A stretch of DNA of 11,711 nt from the NCBI GenBank assembly GCA_021443405.1, contig JABUUA010000047.1:8528-20238 (forward strand), read 5' to 3'. Origin of the DNA: Bacteroidaceae bacterium (lineage in GTDB: Bacteria > Bacteroidota > Bacteroidia > Bacteroidales > Bacteroidaceae). Below the pieces are notes generated by a model. That model made no database searches, was not told the DNA's origin, and worked only from the letters and a program-made list of their open reading frames with translations. Of this stretch, positions 1 to 7,658 are shown piece after piece. Both the position numbers and the translations under genes were made by a program. Each line of letters begins with the position of its first letter. Position 1 is the first letter of the stretch.

Positions 1-1
1 G

Positions 2-2869
2 CAGGCCTCGCAGAGCGAGGATGCCAGCGGTTGGATGCTGGTTTCCGGCGGGCGCACCTTCCAGATGAAATGGCTGGGTGCCACCGACAGCAAAGCCTAC
101 GTGAACCAGTGGGGCGGCACGGGCGTCGGCACAACCTTGGGTCTTTGGTCTTCTGGCGACACCAACAATCAGTTGGTCGTCATCGACCCCACCAACCCGG
201 ACTTCCCCGAATACAAGACCGTGGGCGCTGCTTCGTTTGCGCCGCAGCATCCCCTCACGCTGTGGTACGACCAGCCGGCACCCGCCACCGGCGTGAACAA
301 CGTGTGGATGGAGTACTCGCTTCCCATCGGTAACGGACGTCTGGGAGCCAGTCTCTTCGGCGGCATCAAGGAGGACGAGATCCAATTCAACGAGAAAACG
401 CTGTGGACAGGCGGGCCGAACGACCTCGGTTCGTATGGCCAGTACAAGAACTTCGGCAGCGTGAAGGTGAAGAACCTCGGCACGCAGTTCGGCTTCACTT
501 CCGAGAAGGCGGCCAAAGAATACTACCGTTACCTCGACATCGAGAACGGCGTGGGCGGCGTGCATTACGCCACTCCCGACGGTGCTACACAGTACAACCG
601 CACCTATTTCGCCAGTAACCCCGACCAAGTGATTGTGGCTCGCTACACCGCCACGGGCGACCAACTGCTCAACCTCGAAATAGCATTAGAGCCCGGTGAC
701 GATATTGGCGAGTCGCACGGCATCATGGGAGCCACCACCGTGGCACCCGGTGACCTGCGCATGTATGGCCACCTGACGACCGTTTACTACCAAGCAAACG
801 TGCGCGTGCTCCTGCCTTCCAAGGGCACGAAGACCGAGAACACCAGCGCCAAGACCATCACAGTGACCGACGCTGACGAGGTCGTCATCCTGCTCGCAGC
901 CGCCACCACATACGACGACGCTCCCGATAATGCCGACTGCAACAAGGGCAAAGCCTCCGACGTTCAGAAGGTGGTGGTGGCCCAACTCGACGCTGCCGCA
1001 ACCAAGGGATACAGTGCGTTGCTGGCCGACCACACGGCCGACTTCGAGAGTTTGGCGGGTCGCGTGGAACTGAAACTGGGCAACGCTGCCAGCAAGCGCA
1101 CCACGAACAAACTCGTGGACTACTATAACACGCTCACGGACCTCAACAACAACGAGGCGCGCTTCCTTGAACAACTCTACTTTGCCTACGGTCGCTACCT
1201 GGAGATGAGCAGCAGTCGCGGCATCAACGTGCCTAACAATCTGCAGGGAATCTGGAACAACAAGTCGCAAGCGCCTTGGAACTCGGACATCCACACCAAC
1301 ATAAACATCCAGATGAACTACTGGCCTGCCGAGCCCACGAACTTGAGCGAGACGCACGAGCCCTTCCTCAACTTCATCATCAAGATGGCGCAGCAGAACA
1401 ACTACCCGCGTGTCGCCAGGTCGTATGCTGGCGTGCAGCACGGCTGGACCGTGTTCACCGAGTCGAATATCTTCGGCGGCATGAGCACGTGGGGCAGCAA
1501 CTACTTCGTGGCCAATGCGTGGTATTGCAGTCATCTGTGGCAACATTTCCGCTACACACGCGACGAGGACTTCCTGGCTCGCGCCTTCCCCGTGATGTGG
1601 TCGTGCGCCCAATTCTGGATGGAGCGCATGATAGAGGACCGCGGTTACGCCGATCCTTCGTTCCAGCCCGACGGCACGTTTGTGGCTCCGAACGAGTACA
1701 GTCCGGAACAGAACGACCACCCAAGCGAAGACGGAACCGCCCATGCCCAGCAACTCATCTACGATATGTTGCTCAGCGTGAAGCAGGCGACCGAGATTCT
1801 TTCGCCCGCTGTCACAGGTTTGTCAGCCAGCGACCTGACACAACTCGACGACTATCTGGCCAAGACGGACCAGGGTCTGCACACCGAAGAATATACGGCC
1901 AACTCGACCAAGAACAGCGCGTGGACCAATCCGCGCAATGGTGTGAAGAAGGGCGACACCTTGTTGCGTGAGTGGAAATACAGCACATACGACGTGAGTC
2001 AAGACCCCAGCCACCGCCACCTCAGCCACCTGATGGCGCTCTATCCCCTCACTCAAATCGACCCGAAGAGCCCGTACTTCACGCCCGCCGTCAATAGTCT
2101 GAAGTTGCGTGGCGACGCTGCCACGGGTTGGAGCATGGGCTGGAAGGTGAACCTCTGGGCGAGAGCCCTCGACGGCGACCACGCTCACGTAATTCTGCAC
2201 AACGCTCTCAAGCACTCCACCGACTACGGAACCAACCAGTATGCCGGCGGTATCTACTATAATTTATATGACAGTCACTCTCCCTTCCAAATTGACGGTA
2301 ACTTCGGTTGCTGCGCTGGCATCGCCGAGATGCTGTTGCAGAGTCAGACCGACACGCTCATGCTGCTGCCCGCACTGCCCAGCGTATGGCCCGAGGGACA
2401 CGTAAACGGACTGAAAGCCATCGGCAACTTCGAGGTCAACCAGACTTGGAAGGACGGCAAACTCACCAGCGTGCTCATCAAGAGTAACAACGGTCTGCCC
2501 TGCCCCGTGCAGTACGAAGGACTGGCCAGCCACGCCGTCTATTGCGACGGTCAGGAGGTTTCCGTGACAACGAAGGACGCCAACACCATCGTCTTCCCCA
2601 CGGAGGCCGGCAAGTGGTATGAGATTGACTTCGGTTGCCTCACCGGCCTGCGCGAGGTTCGCGACCTCACCAAACCGGTTTTTAAGATAGCCCGCACTGA
2701 GAACTGCATCACGGTGTCGGGCGACAAACTGGCAACCATCGAGGTATTCGACACCACGGGACGCCTCATCGGCCGAAGCACTGGTGCCCCCATCCCGGCA
2801 CGCCGCGGCATGGTCCTCGTCCGCGTGACCGCCACCGACGGACAGGTCGTCACGGAAAAGTTACGCTGA
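2..2869 (+). CDS. GH95 alpha-L-fucosidase, secreted, 5' end outside window
   Basis: Glycoside hydrolase family 95, an inverting exo-enzyme that removes alpha-1,2-linked L-fucose from host or plant glycans. The frame is open to the left edge, so the ATG at 35 is probably internal. Residues below count from that ATG. The GH95 N-terminal domain starts near residue 75 (LWYDQPA, then LPIGNGRLGASLFGG). HTNIN at 420-424 matches the family's paired catalytic Asn, which position the water. E558 in SPEQ is the expected general acid and D754 in QIDGNFG the expected Asp; their spacing agrees with the characterised Bifidobacterium AfcA. The retained H420 favours fucosidase over the alpha-L-galactosidase variant. 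About 75 extra residues precede the domain, and residues 880-944 (IEVFDTTGRLIG, then GMVLVRV) resemble a T9SS type A sorting domain. It is longer than usual Bacteroidetes GH95 enzymes (roughly 800 residues, from memory). The gene ends before a strong terminator. Confidence 0.93.
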   Translation, partial: QASQSEDASGWMLVSGGRTFQMKWLGATDSKAYVNQWGGTGVGTTLGLWSSGDTNNQLVVIDPTNPDFPEYKTVGAASFAPQHPLTLWYDQPAPATGVNNVWMEYSLPIGNGRLGASLFGGIKEDEIQFNEKTLWTGGPNDLGSYGQYKNFGSVKVKNLGTQFGFTSEKAAKEYYRYLDIENGVGGVHYATPDGATQYNRTYFASNPDQVIVARYTATGDQLLNLEIALEPGDDIGESHGIMGATTVAPGDLRMYGHLTTVYYQANVRVLLPSKGTKTENTSAKTITVTDADEVVILLAAATTYDDAPDNADCNKGKASDVQKVVVAQLDAAATKGYSALLADHTADFESLAGRVELKLGNAASKRTTNKLVDYYNTLTDLNNNEARFLEQLYFAYGRYLEMSSSRGINVPNNLQGIWNNKSQAPWNSDIHTNINIQMNYWPAEPTNLSETHEPFLNFIIKMAQQNNYPRVARSYAGVQHGWTVFTESNIFGGMSTWGSNYFVANAWYCSHLWQHFRYTRDEDFLARAFPVMWSCAQFWMERMIEDRGYADPSFQPDGTFVAPNEYSPEQNDHPSEDGTAHAQQLIYDMLLSVKQATEILSPAVTGLSASDLTQLDDYLAKTDQGLHTEEYTANSTKNSAWTNPRNGVKKGDTLLREWKYSTYDVSQDPSHRHLSHLMALYPLTQIDPKSPYFTPAVNSLKLRGDAATGWSMGWKVNLWARALDGDHAHVILHNALKHSTDYGTNQYAGGIYYNLYDSHSPFQIDGNFGCCAGIAEMLLQSQTDTLMLLPALPSVWPEGHVNGLKAIGNFEVNQTWKDGKLTSVLIKSNNGLPCPVQYEGLASHAVYCDGQEVSVTTKDANTIVFPTEAGKWYEIDFGCLTGLREVRDLTKPVFKIARTENCITVSGDKLATIEVFDTTGRLIGRSTGAPIPARRGMVLVRVTATDGQVVTEKLR

Positions 2870-2882
2870 TAACAACAATTAG

Positions 2883-2928
2883 AAACAGTACTCCCCGTCA
2901 TCCGGCAAGATGGCGGGGAGTGCTGTTT
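2883..2928. terminator. Long hairpin terminator between convergent genes
   Basis: Arms 2883-2902 and 2909-2928 pair over about 20 bp with two G-U pairs and a six-base loop CGGCAA. On the plus strand the hairpin ends in GTTTAT and on the minus strand in GTTTCTAATT. It lies 14 bases past the GH95 stop and 21 bases past the lipoprotein stop, so it probably ends transcription from both sides. The T runs are short, so the stem does most of the work. Confidence 0.85.
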
Positions 2929-2949
2929 ATCCAATAAATTCGGTTGGGA

Positions 2950-3336
2950 TTACTTAATTTTCCACTTGTCGCCGCGCTTCACCAAGAGGTGCGAGACCTC
3001 TTCTGTGGTGCTGTCGCCATAGACGATTTGCACGAAGGCATAGGCCGTGGTGTCGGTCAGCAGCGAGTCGCGCGACACCGTCGCCGCGACGAGACCTCCG
3101 TGCTGACTGCGTTCGCGCCCGAGGTAGTCGGCATACACCTCCTGCATCTGCGCCAGATAGTCGGCGGGAGCGCCCTCGGCCCACAGCACCGTCGCCTGCA
3201 AATCCTCGAGGTCGCTATCCAGCAAACACTCGTAGTATTGCCGCGCCACCTTCTGCACCCGGGCGTGGTCGGGATTCTCGTCACCGCACGCCACCAACGC
3301 CATCGCCAGCACGATGCCTGCCACACAACGCTTCAT
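2950..3336 (-). CDS. Small lipoprotein, DUF4878/NTF2-like
   Basis: A 128-residue predicted lipoprotein of unknown function. Residues 2-16 form a basic, hydrophobic signal and LVAC at 14-17 is a lipobox with acylated Cys17. The rest resembles small Bacteroidetes DUF4878/NTF2-like proteins: an N-terminal helix (VARQYYECLLDSDLEDL), a middle helix (YLAQMQEVYADYLG), then strands ending HLLVKRGDKWKIK, a typical close for this fold. Family assignment is by pattern only. I chose the ATG at 3336 rather than the GTG at 3339 because the ATG shares its A with the TGA of der (TGATG), which implies translational coupling and the same mRNA. D18 to E20 after the Cys do not settle inner or outer membrane placement. 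No catalytic motif is visible; it may bind a small ligand or act as a chaperone-like envelope protein. Confidence 0.82.
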   Translation of the reverse strand: MKRCVAGIVLAMALVACGDENPDHARVQKVARQYYECLLDSDLEDLQATVLWAEGAPADYLAQMQEVYADYLGRERSQHGGLVAATVSRDSLLTDTTAYAFVQIVYGDSTTEEVSHLLVKRGDKWKIK

Positions 3337-4649
3337 CACTTCTGACGGATAAAGATGTTGATGGGGCAGCCACTGAAGTCCCAGCGCTCGCGTATCTTGT
3401 TCTCGAGGAAGCGACGATAGGGTTCCTTCACATACTGCGGCAGGTTGGCGTAGAACACGAAGGTCGGTACGCGGGTGTCGGGAATCTGCGAACAGTACTT
3501 AATCTTGATGTACTTGCCCTTGATGGATGGGGGTGGATAGGCCTCGATGAGCGGAAGCATCTCCTCATTCAAGCGGGTGCTGCCCACACGACGACGCCGA
3601 TTCTCGTACACTTCCTTGGCCGTCTCCAGCACACGGAAGATGCGCTGCTTCGTGAGCGCCGAGCCGAAGATGATGGGGAAGTCGGTAAACGGAGCCATAC
3701 GCTCGCGGATGGCATCGACGAACGCGTCCATGACCTTCTGCGTTTTGTCCTCCACCAAGTCCCATTTGTTTACCACCACGACCAGCGACTTCTGGTTGCG
3801 TTGGATGAGAGAGAAGATATTGAGGTCCTGACTCTCTATGCCGCGAGTGGCATCCAGCATGAGGACACACACGTCGCTGTTCTCTATGCTCTTGATGCTA
3901 CGCATGACGCTGTAGAACTCTATGTCCTCGCTCACCTTGTTTTTTCTGCGTATGCCCGCCGTGTCCACCAGATAGAAGTCGAAGCCGAACTTGTTGTATC
4001 GGGTGTAGATGCTATCGCGCGTGGTGCCAGCGATGTCGGTGACGATGTGACGTTCCTCGCCAATGAAAGCATTCACGAGGGAACTCTTGCCCACATTCGG
4101 GCGCCCGACCACGGCGAATCGGGGAATATTTTCGTCGGGTTGCTCGGCACTTTCCTTGGGAAGGCTCTCGATGACGAGGTCCAGGAGGTCGCCCGTGCCG
4201 CTGCCCGTGGCTGCGGAAATGCAGAACGGGTCGCCCAGACCCAGGGCATAGAACTCGGCCGACATATAATATTGGTCGTTATTGTCGGTCTTGTTGCACA
4301 CGAGAATGACGGGCTTTTTACTGCGTCGCAGGATGCCCGCCACCTCCTGGTCGAGGTCGGTGATGCCGTTGTTCACGTCCACGAGGAAGAGGATGACGTC
4401 CGCCTCGTCCGTAGCCACGGACACTTGCTTGCGTATCTCATCCTCGAAGATGTCGTCGCTGTTCACGACCCATCCGCCCGTGTCCACCACAGAAAACTCG
4501 TGGCCCGTCCACTCACACTTGCCGTACTGGCGGTCGCGCGTCGTGCCGGCCTCGTCGCTCACAATAGCGTGACGGGTCTTGGTCAGTCGGTTGAAAAGGG
4601 TGGACTTCCCCACATTGGGACGTCCGACGATTGCTACTAAGTTTGCCAT
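3336..4649 (-). CDS. der: Ribosome biogenesis GTPase Der (EngA)
   Basis: Double-domain GTPase required for maturation of the 50S subunit. At 437 residues it has the usual length. The first G domain has GRPNVGKST at 9-17, DTGG at 56-59 and NKTD at 119-122. The second has GRPNVGKSS at 182-190, DTAG at 229-232 and NKWD at 294-297. The last roughly 80 residues form the KH-like domain that contacts rRNA, ending with the family's usual basic tail (INIFIRQK). All G-motif residues needed for GTP binding and hydrolysis are present in both domains. The gene starts three bases after the era stop and overlaps the following lipoprotein gene by one base, so it is clearly part of an era-der transcript. The base context before the ATG (AAAGA) is only a weak ribosome binding site, normal for Bacteroidetes. 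Confidence 0.98.
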   Translation of the reverse strand: MANLVAIVGRPNVGKSTLFNRLTKTRHAIVSDEAGTTRDRQYGKCEWTGHEFSVVDTGGWVVNSDDIFEDEIRKQVSVATDEADVILFLVDVNNGITDLDQEVAGILRRSKKPVILVCNKTDNNDQYYMSAEFYALGLGDPFCISAATGSGTGDLLDLVIESLPKESAEQPDENIPRFAVVGRPNVGKSSLVNAFIGEERHIVTDIAGTTRDSIYTRYNKFGFDFYLVDTAGIRRKNKVSEDIEFYSVMRSIKSIENSDVCVLMLDATRGIESQDLNIFSLIQRNQKSLVVVVNKWDLVEDKTQKVMDAFVDAIRERMAPFTDFPIIFGSALTKQRIFRVLETAKEVYENRRRRVGSTRLNEEMLPLIEAYPPPSIKGKYIKIKYCSQIPDTRVPTFVFYANLPQYVKEPYRRFLENKIRERWDFSGCPINIFIRQK

Positions 4650-4652
4650 TCT

Positions 4653-5534
4653 TTAGTCTAACTGATATCCATAGTTCTTCATCGCGCGCTCGCTACTGCG
4701 CCAATCTTTGTCCACTTTTACGAAGGTTTCCAAGAAAATGCTCTTTCCGAAGAACTTTTCCAAACTCTTTCGGGCCTCGGTCGCCACGCGTTTCAGGGCC
4801 ACGCCCTTATGGCCGATGACGATGCCCTTCTGGCTCTCTCGCTCCACATAGATAACCGCGTTGATGCGGATTTGCTTGTCCGTCTCCTTGAACTGCTCCA
4901 CGACGACCTCCACGGAATAGGGTATCTCCTTGTCGTAGTAAAGGAGAATCTTCTCGCGGATAATCTCGGTCACGAAGAAGCGCGCGGGCTTGTCGGTCCA
5001 CTGGTCCTTGTCGAAGTAGGCCGGACTCTCGGGCAGCAAGTCCTTGATACGCGCCAGCACGTTGTCCACATTGAACTTGTGCAAGGCACTGATAGGGAAG
5101 ATTTCGGCCTTCGGCAGCGCGGTGTGCCACTCCTCGACCTTCGCCTCCAATGCGGTGGGATTGCTGAGGTCTATCTTATTGATGAGCACAAGAACGGGCA
5201 CTTTCATCTGGGCGACCTTGTCCAAGAACTCTTGATTCTTGTCGGGCGTCTCCACCATATCGGTCACATAGAGCAGGACATCGGCATCCTGCAGGGCGCT
5301 CTCGCTGAACTGAAGCATCTGCTCCTGCAGCTTGTAGTTGGGTTTGAGCACACCGGGGGTATCGGAGAACACAATCTGCATCTCCGCGGTGTTGAGGATG
5401 CCCATGATGCGGTGGCGGGTGGTCTGCGCCTTGAACGTGGCGATGGAGATGCGCTCGCCCACCAAGAGATTCATGAGCGTCGACTTGCCGACGTTCGGGT
5501 TTCCCACGATGTTTACGAATCCTGCTTTATGCAT
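4653..5534 (-). CDS. era: GTPase Era
   Basis: Essential GTPase that binds the 3' end of 16S rRNA and assists 30S maturation, linking ribosome assembly to cell growth. It has 293 residues, the usual length. G1 is GNPNVGKS at 11-18, G3 is DTPG at 58-61, G4 is NKID at 119-122 and G5 is the SAL motif at 149-151. The C-terminal KH domain has GHKG at 241-244 inside GIVIGHKGVALKRV, the RNA-binding loop. The start is fixed by the family's MHKAGFVNIVGNPN beginning. AAGGG lies about five bases before the ATG, one of the better Shine-Dalgarno-like sites here. The gene follows fabH by 96 bases with no clear terminator or promoter between them, and precedes der by three bases. Confidence 0.98.
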   Translation of the reverse strand: MHKAGFVNIVGNPNVGKSTLMNLLVGERISIATFKAQTTRHRIMGILNTAEMQIVFSDTPGVLKPNYKLQEQMLQFSESALQDADVLLYVTDMVETPDKNQEFLDKVAQMKVPVLVLINKIDLSNPTALEAKVEEWHTALPKAEIFPISALHKFNVDNVLARIKDLLPESPAYFDKDQWTDKPARFFVTEIIREKILLYYDKEIPYSVEVVVEQFKETDKQIRINAVIYVERESQKGIVIGHKGVALKRVATEARKSLEKFFGKSIFLETFVKVDKDWRSSERAMKNYGYQLD

Positions 5535-5630
5535 TTTCCCTTATCTTTAGCTTCCGACAGCGCGGCGACGGCGGTGCGTCACCGGGCTGCGTTTGTTCTT
5601 TTTACTCGGTGTCTCGGTTCCGCTGCCCGG

Positions 5631-6722
5631 TCAATCGCGCTGGGCGGCACGCTTCGCATACCACTCTTCGCGGCTGATAGTGCCTTCTTTATAGAAGTCG
5701 GCCGGCGACTTTGCCGCCTCATGTGCTCCGTCGTAACCCCAGATGAGGTAGCTGGCGCCCCACGAGAAGCCGGCACCGAAGGCGGTGAACACCACCTTGT
5801 CGCCTTTCTTCAGTTGCGGTTCATACTCCCAAAGGCACAACGGCAGCGTGCCGCCGCTGGAATTTCCCATGTGGTCGATGTTAATCATCACCTGTTCCTT
5901 GCGGATGCCCGCCTTGTCGGCCACTGACTCTTCTATGTTGATGTTGGCCTGGTGAGGCACGAGCCAGTTCACGGTCTCGGGCGTGAGGTCGTTGCGTTTC
6001 ATGATGTCCTTCACGACCGTCATCATATCAATCACCGCGTGCTTATACACGGCGCGGCCTTCCTGATAGACGAAATGCTGGCGTGCGTCCACGGTCTCGT
6101 GCGAGGGCATGCAGGCACTACCGCCCGCAGCCATGTGCAAGTTGTCGTAGCCCTTTCCGTCCACGTGATAGACGCCGTCCACGAGTCCGAGGTCTTCCGT
6201 CGTGGGCTCGAGCATGACGCAAGCCGCTCCGTCGCCGAAGATAGGGCAGGTGTTGCGGTCTTCATAGTTGGTCATCGAGCTCATGTGGTCGCCTCCGCAC
6301 ACCACCACATGCTTGTAGCGGCCCGAACGAATGAAGGAGGCACCCGTCTCCAAGGCATAGAGGAAGCCGGCACAGGCCGCCTCCATGTCGAAGCCGAAGG
6401 CATTCGTCATACCGCACTGACCGATGACCAGCGAGGCGGTGGAAGGGAAATGGTAGTCGGGCGTAGTGGTGGCGCAGATGACAAGTTCCACTTCTTCGGG
6501 TGCCACGCCCGTCTTCAGCAGCAGCTGCTTCGCGGCGCGGGTCATCATATAGCTGGTTCCGCTGCCTTGCTCGGCCTTCAGAATGTGGCGTGTCTTCACG
6601 CCGATGCGCTGCATTATCCACTCGTCGCTGGTGTCCACGATGCGCGACATCTCCTCATTGTCGAGGATGTAGTCGGGCACATATCCGCCCACGCCGGTGA
6701 TGACAGCATTTAGCTTTTCCAT
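5631..6722 (-). CDS. fabH: Beta-ketoacyl-ACP synthase III (FabH) with C-terminal tail
   Basis: Starts fatty acid synthesis by condensing acetyl-CoA or a short branched acyl-CoA with malonyl-ACP in the cytoplasm. The thiolase-fold catalytic triad is complete: Cys117 (DMEAACAGF), His257 (VPHQAN) and Asn287 (HMGNSSGGT). The glycine-rich closing motif FGAGFSWGASY is at 315-325. The protein has 363 residues; the core ends near residue 329, where E. coli FabH (317 residues) ends, leaving about 34 extra residues. These include FYKEGTISREEWYAKRAA, which resembles a SHOCT motif. The gene follows rpmF by 86 bases, which hold a terminator-like hairpin. Placement next to yceD-rpmF is the widely conserved arrangement, though plsX is absent between them. 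No TAnnTTTG box lies just before it, so readthrough from the yceD promoter is the likely source of its mRNA. Confidence 0.97.
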   Translation of the reverse strand: MEKLNAVITGVGGYVPDYILDNEEMSRIVDTSDEWIMQRIGVKTRHILKAEQGSGTSYMMTRAAKQLLLKTGVAPEEVELVICATTTPDYHFPSTASLVIGQCGMTNAFGFDMEAACAGFLYALETGASFIRSGRYKHVVVCGGDHMSSMTNYEDRNTCPIFGDGAACVMLEPTTEDLGLVDGVYHVDGKGYDNLHMAAGGSACMPSHETVDARQHFVYQEGRAVYKHAVIDMMTVVKDIMKRNDLTPETVNWLVPHQANINIEESVADKAGIRKEQVMINIDHMGNSSGGTLPLCLWEYEPQLKKGDKVVFTAFGAGFSWGASYLIWGYDGAHEAAKSPADFYKEGTISREEWYAKRAAQRD

Positions 6723-6740
6723 AGGTTAAGCGTTGTAATT

Positions 6741-6783
6741 AAAAAATCAGCCGCCAGAGTCACTCGGTGGCTCTCGACGGCTG
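6741..6783 (-). terminator. Intrinsic terminator or attenuator between rpmF and fabH
   Basis: Read on the minus strand, CAGCCG at 6783-6778 pairs with CGGCTG at 6753-6748. Inside it CTCT and AGAG pair after a small internal loop, and a CAC/GTG pair closes a TCG loop. A run of six T follows at 6746-6741. It lies 25 bases past the rpmF stop. The interrupted stem suggests partial termination, giving more yceD-rpmF mRNA than fabH-era-der mRNA. Confidence 0.72.
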
Positions 6784-6808
6784 TATTCTTATGTCCATCA
6801 GACGAGGG

Positions 6809-6991
6809 TTAAGCCTCCTCCTTCACGATTGCCACCTTGCCGCGGTAGTAGCCACAGGCAGGGCATACGGTGTGATAAACATAATACTCACCACAGTTGG
6901 GGCATACTGCCAGCGTGGGAGCCACTGCACCGTCGTGCGAACGACGCTTGGCGGTGCGAGTCTTCGACTGTCTTCTTTTAGGATGTGCCAT
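6809..6991 (-). CDS. rpmF: 50S ribosomal protein bL32
   Basis: A structural protein of the large ribosomal subunit, 60 residues, the usual size. The N-terminus MAHPKRRQSKTRTAKRRSH is the basic rRNA-binding tail typical of the family. Cys30, Cys33, Cys43 and Cys46 (CPNC, then CPAC) form the zinc ribbon, so this is the zinc-binding (C+) form. It starts 11 bases after the yceD stop, the conserved yceD-rpmF pairing in which the first gene supports 23S rRNA accumulation. The stop is followed by a terminator-like hairpin, so it is probably made at higher levels than the fatty acid and GTPase genes after it. Confidence 0.98.
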   Translation of the reverse strand: MAHPKRRQSKTRTAKRRSHDGAVAPTLAVCPNCGEYYVYHTVCPACGYYRGKVAIVKEEA

Positions 6992-7002
6992 AGTCTTTTA
7001 TT

Positions 7003-7518
7003 TTAATTATTTAATACTTTCTTCAAGGCGTCCCAGCGGGGGTCCGTGGGGCGGTTTGTCTCTGCGTCGTCGGTGTCGCTGGCGGTCGTGTCGTCGCCGT
7101 CGAAGTCGATGTCCGTCTGACACGCCCCGTCGGGATGTACGTGGCGCAAGGGGATGGCGAGCGCCAGCATCTCGTACAGGTTCCATGTCACGTCGAGCGT
7201 GCCGTCGGCTTCGGGGATGGTGATGGTGTCGCCATCGTCCTCCCAGGCCTCGCCCAACCGCACGCGCAGGGTGGTTTCCCCTTCGACGGGCTGTTGCATG
7301 GGCTCCAGGCAGCGGTCGCAGAGCAGCGTCAGTGTGCCTCGGTAACGGAACGTGAGGTCGTAGGCAGCCGTCAGGCGTTTCACCTCCAGCGTCACGTCCA
7401 CTGTACCTTGCTGAATCTCTGCGCCTTCGACGCCCGAAAAATAGCTGTCATCCAAGTGCCAGTCGTAGGTGGTGACGTCCGCCTGCTGGTCTTTCAGATT
7501 CACGGTCATTTGCTCCAT
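7003..7518 (-). CDS. yceD: DUF177/YceD family 23S rRNA accumulation protein
   Basis: DUF177 (YceD) proteins are needed for normal 23S rRNA accumulation in the bacteria where they have been tested. From the ATG at 7518 the protein has 171 residues. Typical family features are LLCDRCLEP with Cys67 and Cys70, the segment WNLYEMLALAIPLRHVHPDGAC with Cys133, an Asp-rich stretch, and the ending WDALKKVLNN. The three Cys may take part in metal binding. An upstream in-frame ATG at 7542 would add eight residues (MYAELRPN). I prefer 7518 because a promoter -7 box at 7559-7566 would leave only a very short leader for 7542. The gene heads the rpmF-fabH-era-der transcript. Confidence 0.9.
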   Translation of the reverse strand: MEQMTVNLKDQQADVTTYDWHLDDSYFSGVEGAEIQQGTVDVTLEVKRLTAAYDLTFRYRGTLTLLCDRCLEPMQQPVEGETTLRVRLGEAWEDDGDTITIPEADGTLDVTWNLYEMLALAIPLRHVHPDGACQTDIDFDGDDTTASDTDDAETNRPTDPRWDALKKVLNN

Positions 7519-7558
7519 ATTCGGTCTTAATTCAGCGTACACATACGCATTCGGACTG

Positions 7559-7590
7559 CAAAATTACTAAAAAAAACCGAGATAAACTAA
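7559..7590 (-). promoter_or_regulatory. Probable promoter of yceD-rpmF operon
   Basis: On the minus strand TAATTTTG at 7566-7559 fits the Bacteroidetes -7 consensus TAnnTTTG exactly. The -33 element is poor: only TTAG or TAGT occurs at the expected 19-20 base distance. Transcription would begin near 7550, giving about 30 bases of leader before the ATG at 7518. A run of eight T lies between the two elements. Confidence 0.6.
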
Positions 7591-7605
7591 TAATCAGTCA
7601 CAAAT

Positions 7606-7625
7606 CTTGCAATTACTTTTGCAAG
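7606..7625. repeat. Short inverted repeat upstream of the yceD promoter
   Basis: CTTGCAA at 7606-7612 and TTGCAAG at 7619-7625 are perfect inverted copies separated by six bases. The centre lies about 50 bases upstream of the -7 box. That is a reasonable place for an activator or repressor site, but the short arms could also arise by chance. Confidence 0.45.
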
Positions 7626-7658
7626 TTTGTCTGCGGGTGCTCGTTTCGAGACGACCGC

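Noticed and set aside
686..1753. A 355-codon minus-strand open frame inside the GH95 gene
   Set aside because: Low-complexity Val/His/Arg-rich product with no motif; it is a shadow of the fucosidase frame.
3337..3339. GTG as start of the lipoprotein gene
   Set aside because: The next codon is an ATG that shares a base with the der stop, a common coupling arrangement, and gives an ordinary MKR signal start.
3801..4640. Plus-strand open frame opposite der
   Set aside because: No motif, and der is complete and well conserved on the other strand.
5535..5630. Terminator or promoter between fabH and era
   Set aside because: Only a short CGGTG-ACG-CACCG hairpin is present, with no T run and no TAnnTTTG box.
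5952..6713. Plus-strand open frame opposite fabH
   Set aside because: Shadow frame; FabH catalytic residues are intact on the minus strand.
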